64,000 nucleotides of DNA from Achromobacter xylosoxidans (GCF_014490035.1 NZ_CP061008.1:2604001-2668000); one strand, 5' to 3'. Positions 55,925 through 64,000 are shown, counted from the first letter of the stretch. Notes: a model not told the origin generated them from the sequence alone. Numbers and translations: made by a program.

Positions 55925-56854
55925 ATGGATATCTTCATTCAACAACTGATTAACGGCGTCACGCTAGGCAGCGTGTACGCCCTGGTCGCCCTGGGCTACA
56001 CCATGGTGTACGGCATCATCGGGCTGATCAACTTCGCCCATGGCGACGTCGTCATGATAGGCGCGATGGCGGCGACCACCATCGCCATCTCGCTGGTGGG
56101 CGGCGATCCTTCCACGTCCGCCTTCGTGGTGCTGGGCGTCGGCCTGCTGGTGTCCGTGCCGCTGTGCATGGCCGTGGGCTGGACCGCCGAGCGCGTGGCC
56201 TACCGGCCGCTGCGCCGCGCGCCGCGCCTGGCAGCGCTGATCACCGCCATCGGCGTGTCCATCATCCTGCAGAACGTGGCCATGATGGGCTGGGGCCGCA
56301 ACTACCTGAACTTCCCGCAGGTGCTGTCGCCGCAGGTGTTCGAGATTGCCGGCGCGCGCATCAGCTCGCTGCAGATCGCCATCGTGGTGATCGCGGCGCT
56401 GATCATGGGCGGGCTGCTGGCCGTGGTGCACAAGACCCGCCTGGGCACGGCGATGCGCGCCACCGCGCAGAATCGCGAAGTGGCCGGGCTGATGGGCGTG
56501 AACATCAACACCGTGATTTCGGCGGCCTTCCTGATCGGTTCGGCGCTGGCCGCGGTGGCCGGCATGATGGTCGCCACCTATTACGGCGTGTCGCAGTACA
56601 CCATGGGCTTCATGCTGGGCCTGAAGGCCTTCACGGCCGCGGTGCTGGGCGGTATCGGCAACCTGGTCGGCGCCATGGCGGGCGGCCTGTTGCTGGGCAT
56701 CATCGAGTCGTTGGGCGCCGGGTACATCGGCGATCTGACCGGGGGCTTCCTCGGCAGCCACTATCAGGACGTGTTCGCGTTCTTCGTGCTGGTGCTGGTG
56801 CTGATCTTCCGTCCGTCCGGCCTGCTGGGCGAACGCGTGGGAGACCGGGCATGA
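55925..56854 (+). CDS. livH: Branched-chain amino acid ABC transporter permease LivH
   Basis: A 309-residue inner-membrane permease with about eight hydrophobic segments. MDIFIQQLINGVTLGSVYAL and GLINFAHGDVVMIGAM are the LivH N-terminal signature; AVLGGIGNLVGAMAGGLLLG is the coupling-helix loop that contacts the ATPases. The frame is open upstream but ATG at 55925 is the family start. Its stop overlaps the livM start (ATGA, 56851-56854). Confidence 0.95.
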   Translation: MDIFIQQLINGVTLGSVYALVALGYTMVYGIIGLINFAHGDVVMIGAMAATTIAISLVGGDPSTSAFVVLGVGLLVSVPLCMAVGWTAERVAYRPLRRAPRLAALITAIGVSIILQNVAMMGWGRNYLNFPQVLSPQVFEIAGARISSLQIAIVVIAALIMGGLLAVVHKTRLGTAMRATAQNREVAGLMGVNINTVISAAFLIGSALAAVAGMMVATYYGVSQYTMGFMLGLKAFTAAVLGGIGNLVGAMAGGLLLGIIESLGAGYIGDLTGGFLGSHYQDVFAFFVLVLVLIFRPSGLLGERVGDRA

Positions 56855-57939
56855 ACGCAACCCTGAAAAGCAGCGGGTTTTCGACCCGCAACCTGATCGG
56901 CATCGCGCTGATCGGCGTGGTGCTGGCGGTGCTGCCGTTCGTGATCGGCATGGCCGGCCAAAGCTGGGTGCGCATCCTGAACTTCGCCCTGCTGTACGTG
57001 ATGCTGTCGCTGGGCCTGAACATCGTGGTGGGCTTCGCGGGCCTGCTGGACCTGGGCTATATCGCGTTCTACGCGGTGGGCGCCTACACCTGGGCGCTGC
57101 TGGCTTCGCCGCATTTCGGCCTGCATCTGCCGTTCTGGGCGATCCTGCCGATCGCGCTGGCGGTGGCCTGCCTGTTCGGCGTGCTGCTGGGCGCGCCCAC
57201 GCTCAAGCTTCGAGGCGACTATCTGGCCATCGTGACATTGGGCTTCGGCGAGATCATCCGCATCTTCCTGAACAACCTGAATGCGCCGGTCAACATCACC
57301 AACGGACCGCAGGGCATCAACCGCATCGACACGTTCAAGGTGGGCGAGTTCGCCTTCGGCCGCACGGAAAGCCTGCTAGGCATCCGCGTGACCGGACCGG
57401 AGAAGTACTACTACCTGCTGCTGGCGCTGACGCTGATCATCGTGGTGGTCTGCGTGCGGCTGCAGAATTCGCGCATCGGCCGCGCCTGGGAAGCGATCCG
57501 CGAAGACGAGATCGCGGCCAAGGCCATGGGCATCAACACCCGCAACATCAAGCTGCTGGCGTTCGCGATGGGCGCGTCCTTCGGCGGCGTGGCGGGCGCC
57601 TTGTTCGCTTCGATGCAGGGCTTCGTCAGCCCCGAGAGCTTCTCGCTGATGGAATCCATCTCCATCCTGTGCATGGTGGTGCTGGGCGGCATGGGCCACA
57701 TCCCGGGCGTCATCCTGGGCGCCTTGATCCTGGCCGCGCTGCCCGAATTCCTGCGCGCGGTGGTCGAACCGGTGCAACACATGCTGTTCGGCGCCGTGGT
57801 GCTGGACCCCGAGGGCATACGCATGTTGCTGTTCGGCCTGGCCATGGTCTGCGTGATGCTGTTCCGTCCGGCCGGCCTGTGGCCGTCGGCGGTGCGCAAG
57901 CGTGAACTCGCAACCAAGACCCAGGGAGGCGGAGCATGA
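56851..57939 (+). CDS. livM: Branched-chain amino acid ABC transporter permease LivM
   Basis: A 362-residue permease partner of LivH: about ten hydrophobic segments, with LNIVVGFAGLLDLGYIAFYAV and GDYLAIVTLGFGEIIRI typical of LivM and VLGGMGHIPGVILGALIL as the ATPase-contact loop. The ATG overlaps the livH stop by four bases, and its own stop overlaps the livG start by four bases, so the three are translationally coupled. Confidence 0.95.
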   Translation: MNATLKSSGFSTRNLIGIALIGVVLAVLPFVIGMAGQSWVRILNFALLYVMLSLGLNIVVGFAGLLDLGYIAFYAVGAYTWALLASPHFGLHLPFWAILPIALAVACLFGVLLGAPTLKLRGDYLAIVTLGFGEIIRIFLNNLNAPVNITNGPQGINRIDTFKVGEFAFGRTESLLGIRVTGPEKYYYLLLALTLIIVVVCVRLQNSRIGRAWEAIREDEIAAKAMGINTRNIKLLAFAMGASFGGVAGALFASMQGFVSPESFSLMESISILCMVVLGGMGHIPGVILGALILAALPEFLRAVVEPVQHMLFGAVVLDPEGIRMLLFGLAMVCVMLFRPAGLWPSAVRKRELATKTQGGGA

Positions 57940-58736
57940 GCAAACTGCTGCAAGCCCAGGGACTGGGCAAGCGTTTCGGCGGCCTGCAGGCGCTGTCCGA
58001 CGTCAGCTTCGACATCGAGCAGGGCGAGATCTACGGCCTGATCGGCCCGAACGGCGCGGGCAAGACCACGCTGTTCAACGTGCTCACCGGCCTGTACATC
58101 CCGGAAGAGGGCAGCTGCACCTTCAATGGCGAATCCATGTCCGGCAAGAAGCCACATGAAGTCGCCTACGCGGGCCTGGCGCGCACCTTCCAGAACATCC
58201 GCCTGTTCGCCAACCTGAGCGCGATCGAGAACGTGATGATCGGCCGCCACATGCGCACCAAGTCGGGTGTGTTCGGCGCCGTGCTGCGCACGCGCGGCAC
58301 GCGGGCCGAAGAGGCCGCCACCGAAGCGCGGGCGCAGGAACTGCTGGACTATGTCGGCATCGGCCATCGCGCCAACGACGTGGCGCGTTCGTTGCCCTAC
58401 GGCGACCAGCGGCGCCTGGAGATCGCGCGGGCCTTGGCCACTGATCCCAAGCTGCTGGCGCTGGACGAACCGGCGGCCGGCATGAACGCATCGGAAACCG
58501 TGGTGCTGCGCAAGCTGGTCGAGAAGATCCGCGCCGACGGCATCACCGTGCTGCTGATCGAGCACGACATGAAGCTCGTCATGGGCCTGTGCGACCGCGT
58601 GCTGGTGCTTGAATACGGCAAGGTGCTGTCCATGGGCAAACCCGCCCAGGTGCAGCGCGATCCCAAGGTCATCGAAGCGTATCTGGGCGCCGGCGCCGCG
58701 CAGGATCCGCAGATTCATCAGGAGCGCCCGGCATGA
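57936..58736 (+). CDS. livG: Branched-chain amino acid ABC transporter ATP-binding protein LivG
   Basis: A 266-residue ABC ATPase. Walker A is GPNGAGKTTLFN (about 39-50) and Walker B LLALDEPAAGMN. The signature loop is degenerate (SLPYGDQRR in place of LSGGQ), which is normal for LivG, and the H-loop is LIEHDMKLVMG. The insertion with LARTFQNIRLFANLSAIENVM is LivG-specific. It overlaps livM and livF by four bases each. Confidence 0.96.
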   Translation: MSKLLQAQGLGKRFGGLQALSDVSFDIEQGEIYGLIGPNGAGKTTLFNVLTGLYIPEEGSCTFNGESMSGKKPHEVAYAGLARTFQNIRLFANLSAIENVMIGRHMRTKSGVFGAVLRTRGTRAEEAATEARAQELLDYVGIGHRANDVARSLPYGDQRRLEIARALATDPKLLALDEPAAGMNASETVVLRKLVEKIRADGITVLLIEHDMKLVMGLCDRVLVLEYGKVLSMGKPAQVQRDPKVIEAYLGAGAAQDPQIHQERPA

Positions 58737-59467
58737 CGGCAGCAGCATCCCAACCCCTGCTGGAATTGCGGGGCCTGCAGGTCTCCTATGGCGGCATCCG
58801 TGCCGTGCGCGGCATCGACCTGCGCGTGGACGAAGGCGAGCTGGTCTGCCTGATCGGCGCCAACGGCGCCGGCAAGAGCACCACGCTGCGCGCCATTTGC
58901 GGACTGGTGCCGCTGGCGGGCGGCGAAGTGGTCTACGGCGGCCAGTCCGTCGGCGGCCAGAAGTCGCATGAGCTGGTGCGCCGCGGCCTGGTCATGGTGC
59001 CGGAAGGGCGCGGCATCTTCGGCCAGCTCACCATCGAGGAAAACCTGGCGATGGGGGCCTACATCCGTCGCGATGCGGCCCAGATCCGCCAGGACACCGA
59101 TCGCGTCTTCACGCTGTTCCCGCGCCTGGCCGAGCGCCGCAAGCAGGCGGCCGGCACGCTGTCCGGAGGCGAACAGCAGATGGTGGCGATGGGCCGCGCG
59201 ATGATCGCGCGCCCCAAGCTGCTGTTGCTGGACGAGCCCTCGATGGGGCTGGCGCCGCTGATGGTGGAGAAGGTCTTCGAGGTGGTGCGCACCATCGCCA
59301 GCGAAGGCGTGACCATCCTGCTGATCGAGCAGAACGCGCGCCTGGCGCTGGAAAACAGCCATCGCGGCTACGTGATGGAATCGGGCGAGATCATCCTGTC
59401 CGGTCCCGCCGGCGACATGCTGCACGACCCCAAGGTGCGTGCGGCCTATCTGGGCGAGTCTGAGTAG
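58733..59467 (+). CDS. livF: Branched-chain amino acid ABC transporter ATP-binding protein LivF
   Basis: A 244-residue ABC ATPase: Walker A GANGAGKSTTLR, signature TLSGGEQQMVAM, Walker B LLLLDEPSMGLAPL and H-loop LIEQNARLAL. VPEGRGIFGQLTIEENL is a LivF mark. It closes the livJHMGF operon. No clear intrinsic terminator follows; the long inverted-repeat element beginning about 25 bases downstream may serve that role. Confidence 0.96.
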   Translation: MTAAASQPLLELRGLQVSYGGIRAVRGIDLRVDEGELVCLIGANGAGKSTTLRAICGLVPLAGGEVVYGGQSVGGQKSHELVRRGLVMVPEGRGIFGQLTIEENLAMGAYIRRDAAQIRQDTDRVFTLFPRLAERRKQAAGTLSGGEQQMVAMGRAMIARPKLLLLDEPSMGLAPLMVEKVFEVVRTIASEGVTILLIEQNARLALENSHRGYVMESGEIILSGPAGDMLHDPKVRAAYLGESE

Positions 59468-59491
59468 GGCGCTGCCTGGATCTTGAGGGCG

Positions 59492-60040
59492 GGGCTTCGA
59501 GTTGGCGGAGGTCAGGGTTCTTTAGCCGCCAAGGCTGCCCTGCGCCATTCCGATGCTCGCCCCAATGGGGCTGCGCTTCGGATGGCTCCGGGCCACCTCG
59601 GCTGACAGTCGCCTAATGCATTGGTCTCAGCCCCCGTTCATGGGCAGATGCCGTGAGCCGGTGGCCGGGCGGAGGGATCCGAAGCGCAGCCCCACCGGGG
59701 CGAGCATCGGAATCCCGCAGTCCGGACGCCGGCGACTCAAGAACCCAGCCTCACAAAACCGAAGCGGCAGGGCTTCGAGCTTGCAGATGTCAGGGTTCTT
59801 TAACCGCCAAGGCAGCCCTGCGCCATTCCGATGCTCGCCCCAATGGGGCTGCGCTTCGGATGGCTCCGGGCCGCCTCGGCTGACAGTCGCCTAACGCATT
59901 GGTTTCAGCCCCCGTTCATGGGCAGATGCCGTAAGCCGGTGGCTGGACGGAGGGATCCGAAGCGCAGCCCCACCGGGGCGAGCATCGGAATCCCGCAGTC
60001 CGGACGCCGGCGACTCAAGAACCCCACCTCACAAAACCAA
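59492..60040. repeat. Tandem duplication of a ~270-bp element with long internal inverted repeats
   Basis: Two copies, about 59492-59763 and 59770-60040, with a period of 278 bases. I count about 14 mismatches in 268 aligned bases and no gaps. Each copy is itself a long imperfect inverted repeat: in copy 1 the arms 59547-59583 and 59677-59713 pair at 35 of 37 positions, and flanking sequence on both sides extends the pairing more loosely. Each arm also contains a smaller hairpin (GCCCCAATGGGGC and GCCCCACCGGGGC). It fills the 599-base gap between the convergent livF and CoA-transferase genes. No credible gene is in it. Confidence 0.93.
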
Positions 60041-60066
60041 ACGCCAGCAATCCAGCCCAAAATGCT

Positions 60067-61317
60067 CTAAACCGGCGCGCGTTCCCGGTCCACGGCCGTG
60101 ACCACGCCGGCTTCGATCAAGGCGTCGATTTCTTGCTGGCCATAGCCGAACTCTCCCAGAATCGCGATGGTGTCCTCGCCCAGCCGCGGCGCCGCGCGGT
60201 GGTACTGCGCGGGCGTGGCCGACAGCTTCACGGGCATGCCTACGGTGCGCACCTTGCCGGCCACCGGGTGATCCTGTTCCACCACCATGCCGCGCGCCAG
60301 CGTCTGCGGATGCGACAGCGCCTGCGCGATCGAATGCACCGGCCCGGCGGGCACGCCGGCCTCGTCGAAAACGTCCAGCCATTCCTGCGCGCTGCGAGTC
60401 TCCAGGATGGCCGACATGTCCGCCACCAGCTCTTCGCGGTTATTCATGCGGTCGCGGTTGCGGGCGTAGCGCGGATCGTCCGCCCACTGCGGCTTGCCCA
60501 GCGCCTGCGCGATGCGCTGCCAGTTCTTCTCGTTGGCGCCGCCGATGATGATCCAGTCGGTCGCGGTGGGAAAAGCCTGGTAGGGCGCGCTCAGCACGTG
60601 CGCCGATCCCGTGGGGCCGGGCGACACGCCGCTGCCGAAATAGATGGCGGCATGCCAGTACAGCTGCTGCAGGCTGGCTTCCAGCAATGACGTTTCGACG
60701 ATCTGGCCTTCGCCGGTGCGCTGCTTGTGCTGATAGGCCGCCAGCACGCCGAAGGCCGCCAGCAGGCCGGCATTGATGTCCGCGACGGAGTTGCCGGTGC
60801 GTAACGGCGGCCCGCCAGGTTCGCCGGTGATCGCCATCAGGCCGGAGAAGCCCTGCGCCACCAGGTCGAAGCCGCCCTTGTCGGCATAGGGGCCGGTGGT
60901 GCCGTAGCCCGACACCGCGCAGTAGATCAGGCCGGGGTTCTCCTGGCGCAGCCGGTCGTAGCCCAGGCCCAGTTTTTCCATGGTGCCCTTGCGGAAGTTC
61001 TCGGTCACCACGTCGGCGTCGCGGATCATGCGCAGCAGCACCTTTTTGCCCTCGGGGTGCTTCAAGTCCAGCGCGATGGCGCGCTTGTTGCGGTTGAGCA
61101 TGAGATAGGGCGCCGAGATGCCGTTGATCTGCGGGTCGCGGTACTGGCGCGAGTCGTCGCCGCCGTCGATCTTTTCGACCTTGATGACGTCGGCGCCCAT
61201 GTCGGCCAGCATCATGCCGCAGGTCGGGCCGGCCATGATCTGCGACAGCTCGATCACGCGCATGCCGGCGAGCGCGCCGGCGGGGCGCGGGGTATCGCCC
61301 TGGGTATCGTTATGCAT
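60067..61317 (-). CDS. Class III CoA-transferase (CaiB/BaiF family)
   Basis: A 416-residue enzyme that moves CoA between carboxylic acids. Family features: LAGMRVIELSQIMAGPTCG at the start, GADVIKVEKIDGGDDSR, LNRNKRAIALDLKHPEG and GFDLVAQGFSGLM, which holds the catalytic Asp position. AGGAGGACTC precedes ATG at 61317. It begins 21 bases after the enoyl-CoA hydratase-like gene, which follows a Bug gene, so the three form an operon that plausibly imports an organic acid, converts it to a CoA thioester and processes it. Substrate unknown. Confidence 0.9.
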   Translation of the reverse strand: MHNDTQGDTPRPAGALAGMRVIELSQIMAGPTCGMMLADMGADVIKVEKIDGGDDSRQYRDPQINGISAPYLMLNRNKRAIALDLKHPEGKKVLLRMIRDADVVTENFRKGTMEKLGLGYDRLRQENPGLIYCAVSGYGTTGPYADKGGFDLVAQGFSGLMAITGEPGGPPLRTGNSVADINAGLLAAFGVLAAYQHKQRTGEGQIVETSLLEASLQQLYWHAAIYFGSGVSPGPTGSAHVLSAPYQAFPTATDWIIIGGANEKNWQRIAQALGKPQWADDPRYARNRDRMNNREELVADMSAILETRSAQEWLDVFDEAGVPAGPVHSIAQALSHPQTLARGMVVEQDHPVAGKVRTVGMPVKLSATPAQYHRAAPRLGEDTIAILGEFGYGQQEIDALIEAGVVTAVDRERAPV

Positions 61318-61338
61318 GAGTCCTCCTTGCAATGGGGT

Positions 61339-62139
61339 TCAGCGGGCGTTGAATTGCGGCTTGGCCTTGGCCAGGAAGGCCTGGTAGCCCGTGCGGAAAT
61401 CCTCGGTGTCGAAACAGTCGAAGGCCTCGTCGCGATCTGCGTCGGTCAAGGCCTTGCCGTTCACCAGGTTGCGGATGAACTTCTTGTGCCAGCGCGCCAC
61501 CAGCGGCGCGCCGTCGGCGATGCGGCGGGCGGCGGCCTGGGCTTCGGAGGCGACCTGGCTGTCGGGCGCCACGCGCGTGACCACGCCCAGGCGCAGCGCT
61601 TCCCGCGCGTCGAAGATGGTGCCTTCCAGCAACACCTGCAGCGCGGCGGTCGGACCCACCAGGCGCACCAGCGGCGCCAGTTCCGAGTACGACATCACCA
61701 GCCCCAGGTTCTTGATGGGCACGCCGAAGCGCGAGCTCTCGCCGCAGATGCGGATATCGGCCAGGCTGGCGATCTCCAGTCCGCCGCCCACGCAGATGCC
61801 GTGTATCTGCGCCACCACCGGATGGCGGCAATTGCCGATGGCTTCTATGGTCCGGCGCATCACGGCGCCGTACTCGATGGCCTGGCGCTTGTTGCTGCGC
61901 GCGGTCTCGAATTCGCTGATGTCGTTGCCCGGAGAGAAGGCCTTCTCGCCCGCGCCGCGCAGCAGCACGCAGCGCACGCTGTCGTCGGCGTCCAGCTCCA
62001 GGAAGGCGTCGCCCAGCAGCCGCCAGCTGTCTATGGTGAAGGCGTTGAGCTTTTCAGGGCGGTTCAGCACCACGGTCGCGATGTCGCCGTCGCGCTGGCA
62101 CAGGATGGGGGATGCGTCGGAAGTGGGGGTAGCGCTCAT
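61339..62139 (-). CDS. Enoyl-CoA hydratase/isomerase family protein lacking one catalytic Glu
   Basis: A 266-residue crotonase-fold protein. The oxyanion-hole segments AFSPGNDISEF and HGICVGGGLEIASLADIRI are present. Glu122 in GGGLEIA fits the first catalytic acid. The second, normally in PExxLG, is replaced: the sequence reads VPIKNLGLVMS with Ile142. Ordinary hydratase activity is therefore doubtful; isomerase, hydrolase or lyase members of the fold use other residues. It sits between the Bug gene and the CoA-transferase gene in the operon and begins 50 bases after the Bug stop. Confidence 0.85.
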   Translation of the reverse strand: MSATPTSDASPILCQRDGDIATVVLNRPEKLNAFTIDSWRLLGDAFLELDADDSVRCVLLRGAGEKAFSPGNDISEFETARSNKRQAIEYGAVMRRTIEAIGNCRHPVVAQIHGICVGGGLEIASLADIRICGESSRFGVPIKNLGLVMSYSELAPLVRLVGPTAALQVLLEGTIFDAREALRLGVVTRVAPDSQVASEAQAAARRIADGAPLVARWHKKFIRNLVNGKALTDADRDEAFDCFDTEDFRTGYQAFLAKAKPQFNAR

Positions 62140-62189
62140 GGTGTTCCTTTGCGTGGGCGGGGGCGCACCCCCGCCGGGTTGCTGCGGGC

Positions 62190-63185
62190 TTACTGCTTGG
62201 TCAGGCCAAGGCTGGCGGTGAGCTTGCCGTACTTGCTCCATTCGTCCTGCACATAGCTGGCGAAGGCCGCGGGGGTGGCCGGGCCGCCGCCCAGTTCCAT
62301 GCCCTGGTCGGCCAGCTTGGCCTTGATCTCGGGATCGGCCAGCGTCTGGCTTAGCGCCTGGTCGAGCTTGTCCAGCACCGGCTTGGGCAGCTTGGCCGGC
62401 GCCAGTACCGCGTACCACTGCACGATGTCCAGGCCCTTGATGCCAGACTCGGCCAGCGTCGGCACGTCGGGCAGGCGCTTGCTGCGTTCGGTGCTGGTCA
62501 CGGCCAGCGGGCGCAGCTTGCCGGCCTGGATCTGGTTGATGGCGCCGGGCAGGGTGTCGAAGTTCATGTCCACGCTGCCACCCAGCAGATCGGTCATGGC
62601 CTGGCCGCTGCCCTTGTACGGCACATGCTCCATGCTGACGCCCGCGATCTGCGAGAAGCGCGCGGCGCTCAGGTGCTGCGGGCTGCCCATGCCGGAAGAC
62701 GCGTAGGTCAGCTGCTTGGGTTTGGCGCGAGCGTCGTCCACCAGGTTCTGCACGCTGGCGTAGCTGTGCTTGGTCGGATTCACCACCAGCACGTTGGGTA
62801 CCGATCCGATGTAGCGCACCGGCGTGAAGTCCTTGATCGGGTCGACGTTGGACTGCACCACATAGGGCGCGGCGACGGTCGACTGCATGTTGGCGAGCAG
62901 CAGGGTGTAGCCGTCCGGATCGGCCTTGGCCACGAAGTCGGCCGCGATCAGTCCCGAAGCGCCGGGTTTGTTCTCGACCACGACCTGCTGGCCCAGCAAC
63001 GCCGAAAGGCGGGCGGACAGGATGCGTGCAGACACGTCGGTGCCGCCGCCGGGCACGAAGCCGACGATCAGGCGTACCGGCCGTTCCGGCCATTTGGATG
63101 CGTCCTGCGCCAGGGCGGGACTGGCGGCGGCCAGGCCGGCGGTCAGCGCCAGGGCGCCGGCGCAGGCGCGAGCGTGCTTGTGCAT
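62190..63185 (-). CDS. Bug-family tripartite tricarboxylate transporter receptor
   Basis: A 331-residue periplasmic binding protein: signal peptide (ACAGALALTAGLAAASPALA), mature start WPERPVRLIVGFVPGGGTDV, then PDGYTLLLANM and VPYKGSGQAM. AAAGGAGACC precedes the ATG. First gene of the minus-strand operon with the hydratase-like and CoA-transferase genes and divergent from a GntR gene. The ligand is presumably the acid handled by that operon. No TctA/TctB genes are in the window. Confidence 0.9.
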   Translation of the reverse strand: MHKHARACAGALALTAGLAAASPALAQDASKWPERPVRLIVGFVPGGGTDVSARILSARLSALLGQQVVVENKPGASGLIAADFVAKADPDGYTLLLANMQSTVAAPYVVQSNVDPIKDFTPVRYIGSVPNVLVVNPTKHSYASVQNLVDDARAKPKQLTYASSGMGSPQHLSAARFSQIAGVSMEHVPYKGSGQAMTDLLGGSVDMNFDTLPGAINQIQAGKLRPLAVTSTERSKRLPDVPTLAESGIKGLDIVQWYAVLAPAKLPKPVLDKLDQALSQTLADPEIKAKLADQGMELGGGPATPAAFASYVQDEWSKYGKLTASLGLTKQ

Positions 63186-63247
63186 GTGGGTCTCCTTTGG
63201 TGGTTGTCAGCCTGCCCGCGTGTTGCTTGCTCTATGATGGGGTCAGG

Positions 63248-63276
63248 TTGGTATGCCTTTGGTGTTTGGTATACCA
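63248..63276. promoter_or_regulatory. Repeated GGTATA-type operator between the Bug gene and the GntR gene
   Basis: TTGGTATGCC (63248-63257) and TTGGTATACC (63266-63275) are direct near-repeats 18 bases apart; the second lies in the perfect palindrome TGGTATACCA (63267-63276). GGTATA repeats and GTATAC-centred palindromes are typical sites of FCD-class GntR regulators (NanR is one example). The first could double as a -35 and the second as a -10 for the GntR gene. Confidence 0.6.
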
Positions 63277-63314
63277 GATACAAAAATAGTCGAATTAGCG
63301 AGTGGCAACAACTC

Positions 63315-64000
63315 ATGGCTAACCCTGAAGTTATGGACCAGTCCGTCCCCGATTTGGCCATCCATCACCCGACGCTGCCGGCCGTGGTGGCGGAAAAACT
63401 GCGGCAGCTGATCATTGACGGCACCTTCAAGCCGGGCACCTGGCTGAACGAGCGGGACCTGTGCGATCAGCTCAAGATTTCACGCACGCCGCTGCGCGAG
63501 GCCTACCGCATGCTGGCTTCCGACGGCCTGGTGACCCTGCAGCCCAAGCGCGGCGCGATGGTGATCGAGCTGTCGACGGACGACGTCGAGAACATCTTCG
63601 ACGTGCTGTCGGTGCTGGAGGGGCTGGCGGTGCGCAGCGCCGCCGAGCGCGCGACGGACGCGGAACTGGCGCATATCGCGCAACTGCACGCGCAGATGCT
63701 GCAAGGGTATGAACAGCGCGACATCCGCGCGTATTTCGCGGCCAGCATGGGCACGCATATCGCCATCAACCGGGCGGCGCACAACCCGGCGCTGACGCAT
63801 TCCTACGATCGCTTGAACCTGCAGGTGCAGGCGCTGCGCTATAAGTCGAATTTCGATATCGACGAATGGACGGCGGCGGTGGCCGACCACGAGGCCTTTG
63901 TGCAGGCGCTGATGCAGCGCGACGGCGAGCTTGCGGAGTCGCTCATCCGCAAGCATGTGGGCAGCAAGAAGACCTACAACTTGCGCGGACGCGGCGCCCA
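63315..64000 (+). CDS. GntR/FCD-family transcriptional regulator (3' end outside window)
   Basis: Reading from ATG 63315 the frame stays open to the right edge: 228 complete codons. The winged helix is at about residues 20-85 (VAEKLRQLIIDGTFKPG, NERDLCDQLKISRTPLREA, LQPKRGAMV). The FCD domain follows with ligand-binding His in MGTHIAINRAAHNP and VADHEAFVQAL. Only a few residues can be missing, judged by family length. It is divergent from the Bug/hydratase/CoA-transferase operon and probably represses it through the GGTATA sites at 63248-63276. No strong Shine-Dalgarno is seen. Confidence 0.87.
   Translation, partial: MANPEVMDQSVPDLAIHHPTLPAVVAEKLRQLIIDGTFKPGTWLNERDLCDQLKISRTPLREAYRMLASDGLVTLQPKRGAMVIELSTDDVENIFDVLSVLEGLAVRSAAERATDAELAHIAQLHAQMLQGYEQRDIRAYFAASMGTHIAINRAAHNPALTHSYDRLNLQVQALRYKSNFDIDEWTAAVADHEAFVQALMQRDGELAESLIRKHVGSKKTYNLRGRGA

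Noticed and set aside
59553..60070. Open frames of 113 and 79 codons inside the 278-bp repeats
   Set aside because: They are repeated with the element, run through its hairpin arms and have no ribosome-binding site or recognisable domain.

Overview
The window is high-GC chromosomal DNA that reads like a member of the Alcaligenaceae, most likely Achromobacter or a close Bordetella relative. The reasons are four Bug-type periplasmic binding proteins encoded without a nearby TctA/TctB permease, FCD-type GntR and LysR regulators next to small catabolic clusters, the beta-proteobacterial cell-envelope run exbB-exbD-lpxK-trm112-kdsB-adk, and a trifunctional PutA. The genus call is inference from gene content. 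I see no rRNA, tRNA, CRISPR array, prophage or insertion sequence, and no plasmid backbone.

Layout, left part. 1-2046: the 3' end of radA, a TauE-family exporter and a small secreted Lys/Ala/His-rich protein. 2087-12062: a divergent sugar-acid or hydroxy-acid utilisation locus. The minus strand has two Bug receptors and a D-2-hydroxyacid dehydrogenase. The plus strand has a DHDPS-family lyase, a GntR regulator, an Ldh2-family dehydrogenase, an IlvD/Edd-family Fe-S dehydratase, a third Bug receptor and an HpaI-type aldolase. Overlapping divergent promoters sit between the two arms. 12069-14372: lysA and its divergent LysR regulator. 14330-19392: an operon of GMC oxidoreductase, aldehyde dehydrogenase and catalase-like haem peroxidase with a divergent LysR gene. 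19543-22784: rpsT, a FecR-like protein with no sigma factor beside it, and murJ. 22785-23217 is non-coding and holds an 84-bp tandem palindromic repeat.

Middle part. 23218-28001, all minus strand: an SDR dehydrogenase, adk, kdsB, trm112, lpxK, exbD and exbB, several joined by 4-base stop/start overlaps. 28302-35235: xseA, sodB, a chemoreceptor with a CheR/CheB-type C-terminal tether, a ClC exchanger and a 3-oxoadipyl-CoA thiolase. 35323-36176: a DUF192 protein and a cold-shock protein. 36402-50405: clpS, then a 1731-residue bacterial alpha-2-macroglobulin with a thioester site and pbpC, then clpA followed directly by pqiABC. clpS and clpA, partners in N-end-rule proteolysis, are therefore split by an envelope-defence pair.

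Right part. 50563-54384: putA, preceded by palindromes that look like an autoregulatory site. 54622-59467: livJHMGF, a branched-chain amino acid ABC importer. 59468-60066 is non-coding and holds two 95%-identical tandem copies of a roughly 270-bp element, each a long imperfect inverted repeat. 60067-64000: a class III CoA-transferase, an enoyl-CoA hydratase-like protein, a Bug receptor and a divergent GntR gene cut by the window end, with GGTATA-type operator repeats between the last two. Much of the window is core metabolism and envelope biogenesis. The least explained material is the two repeat loci, the terminator-like hairpin in front of murJ, the orphan FecR and the two Bug-linked catabolic clusters.
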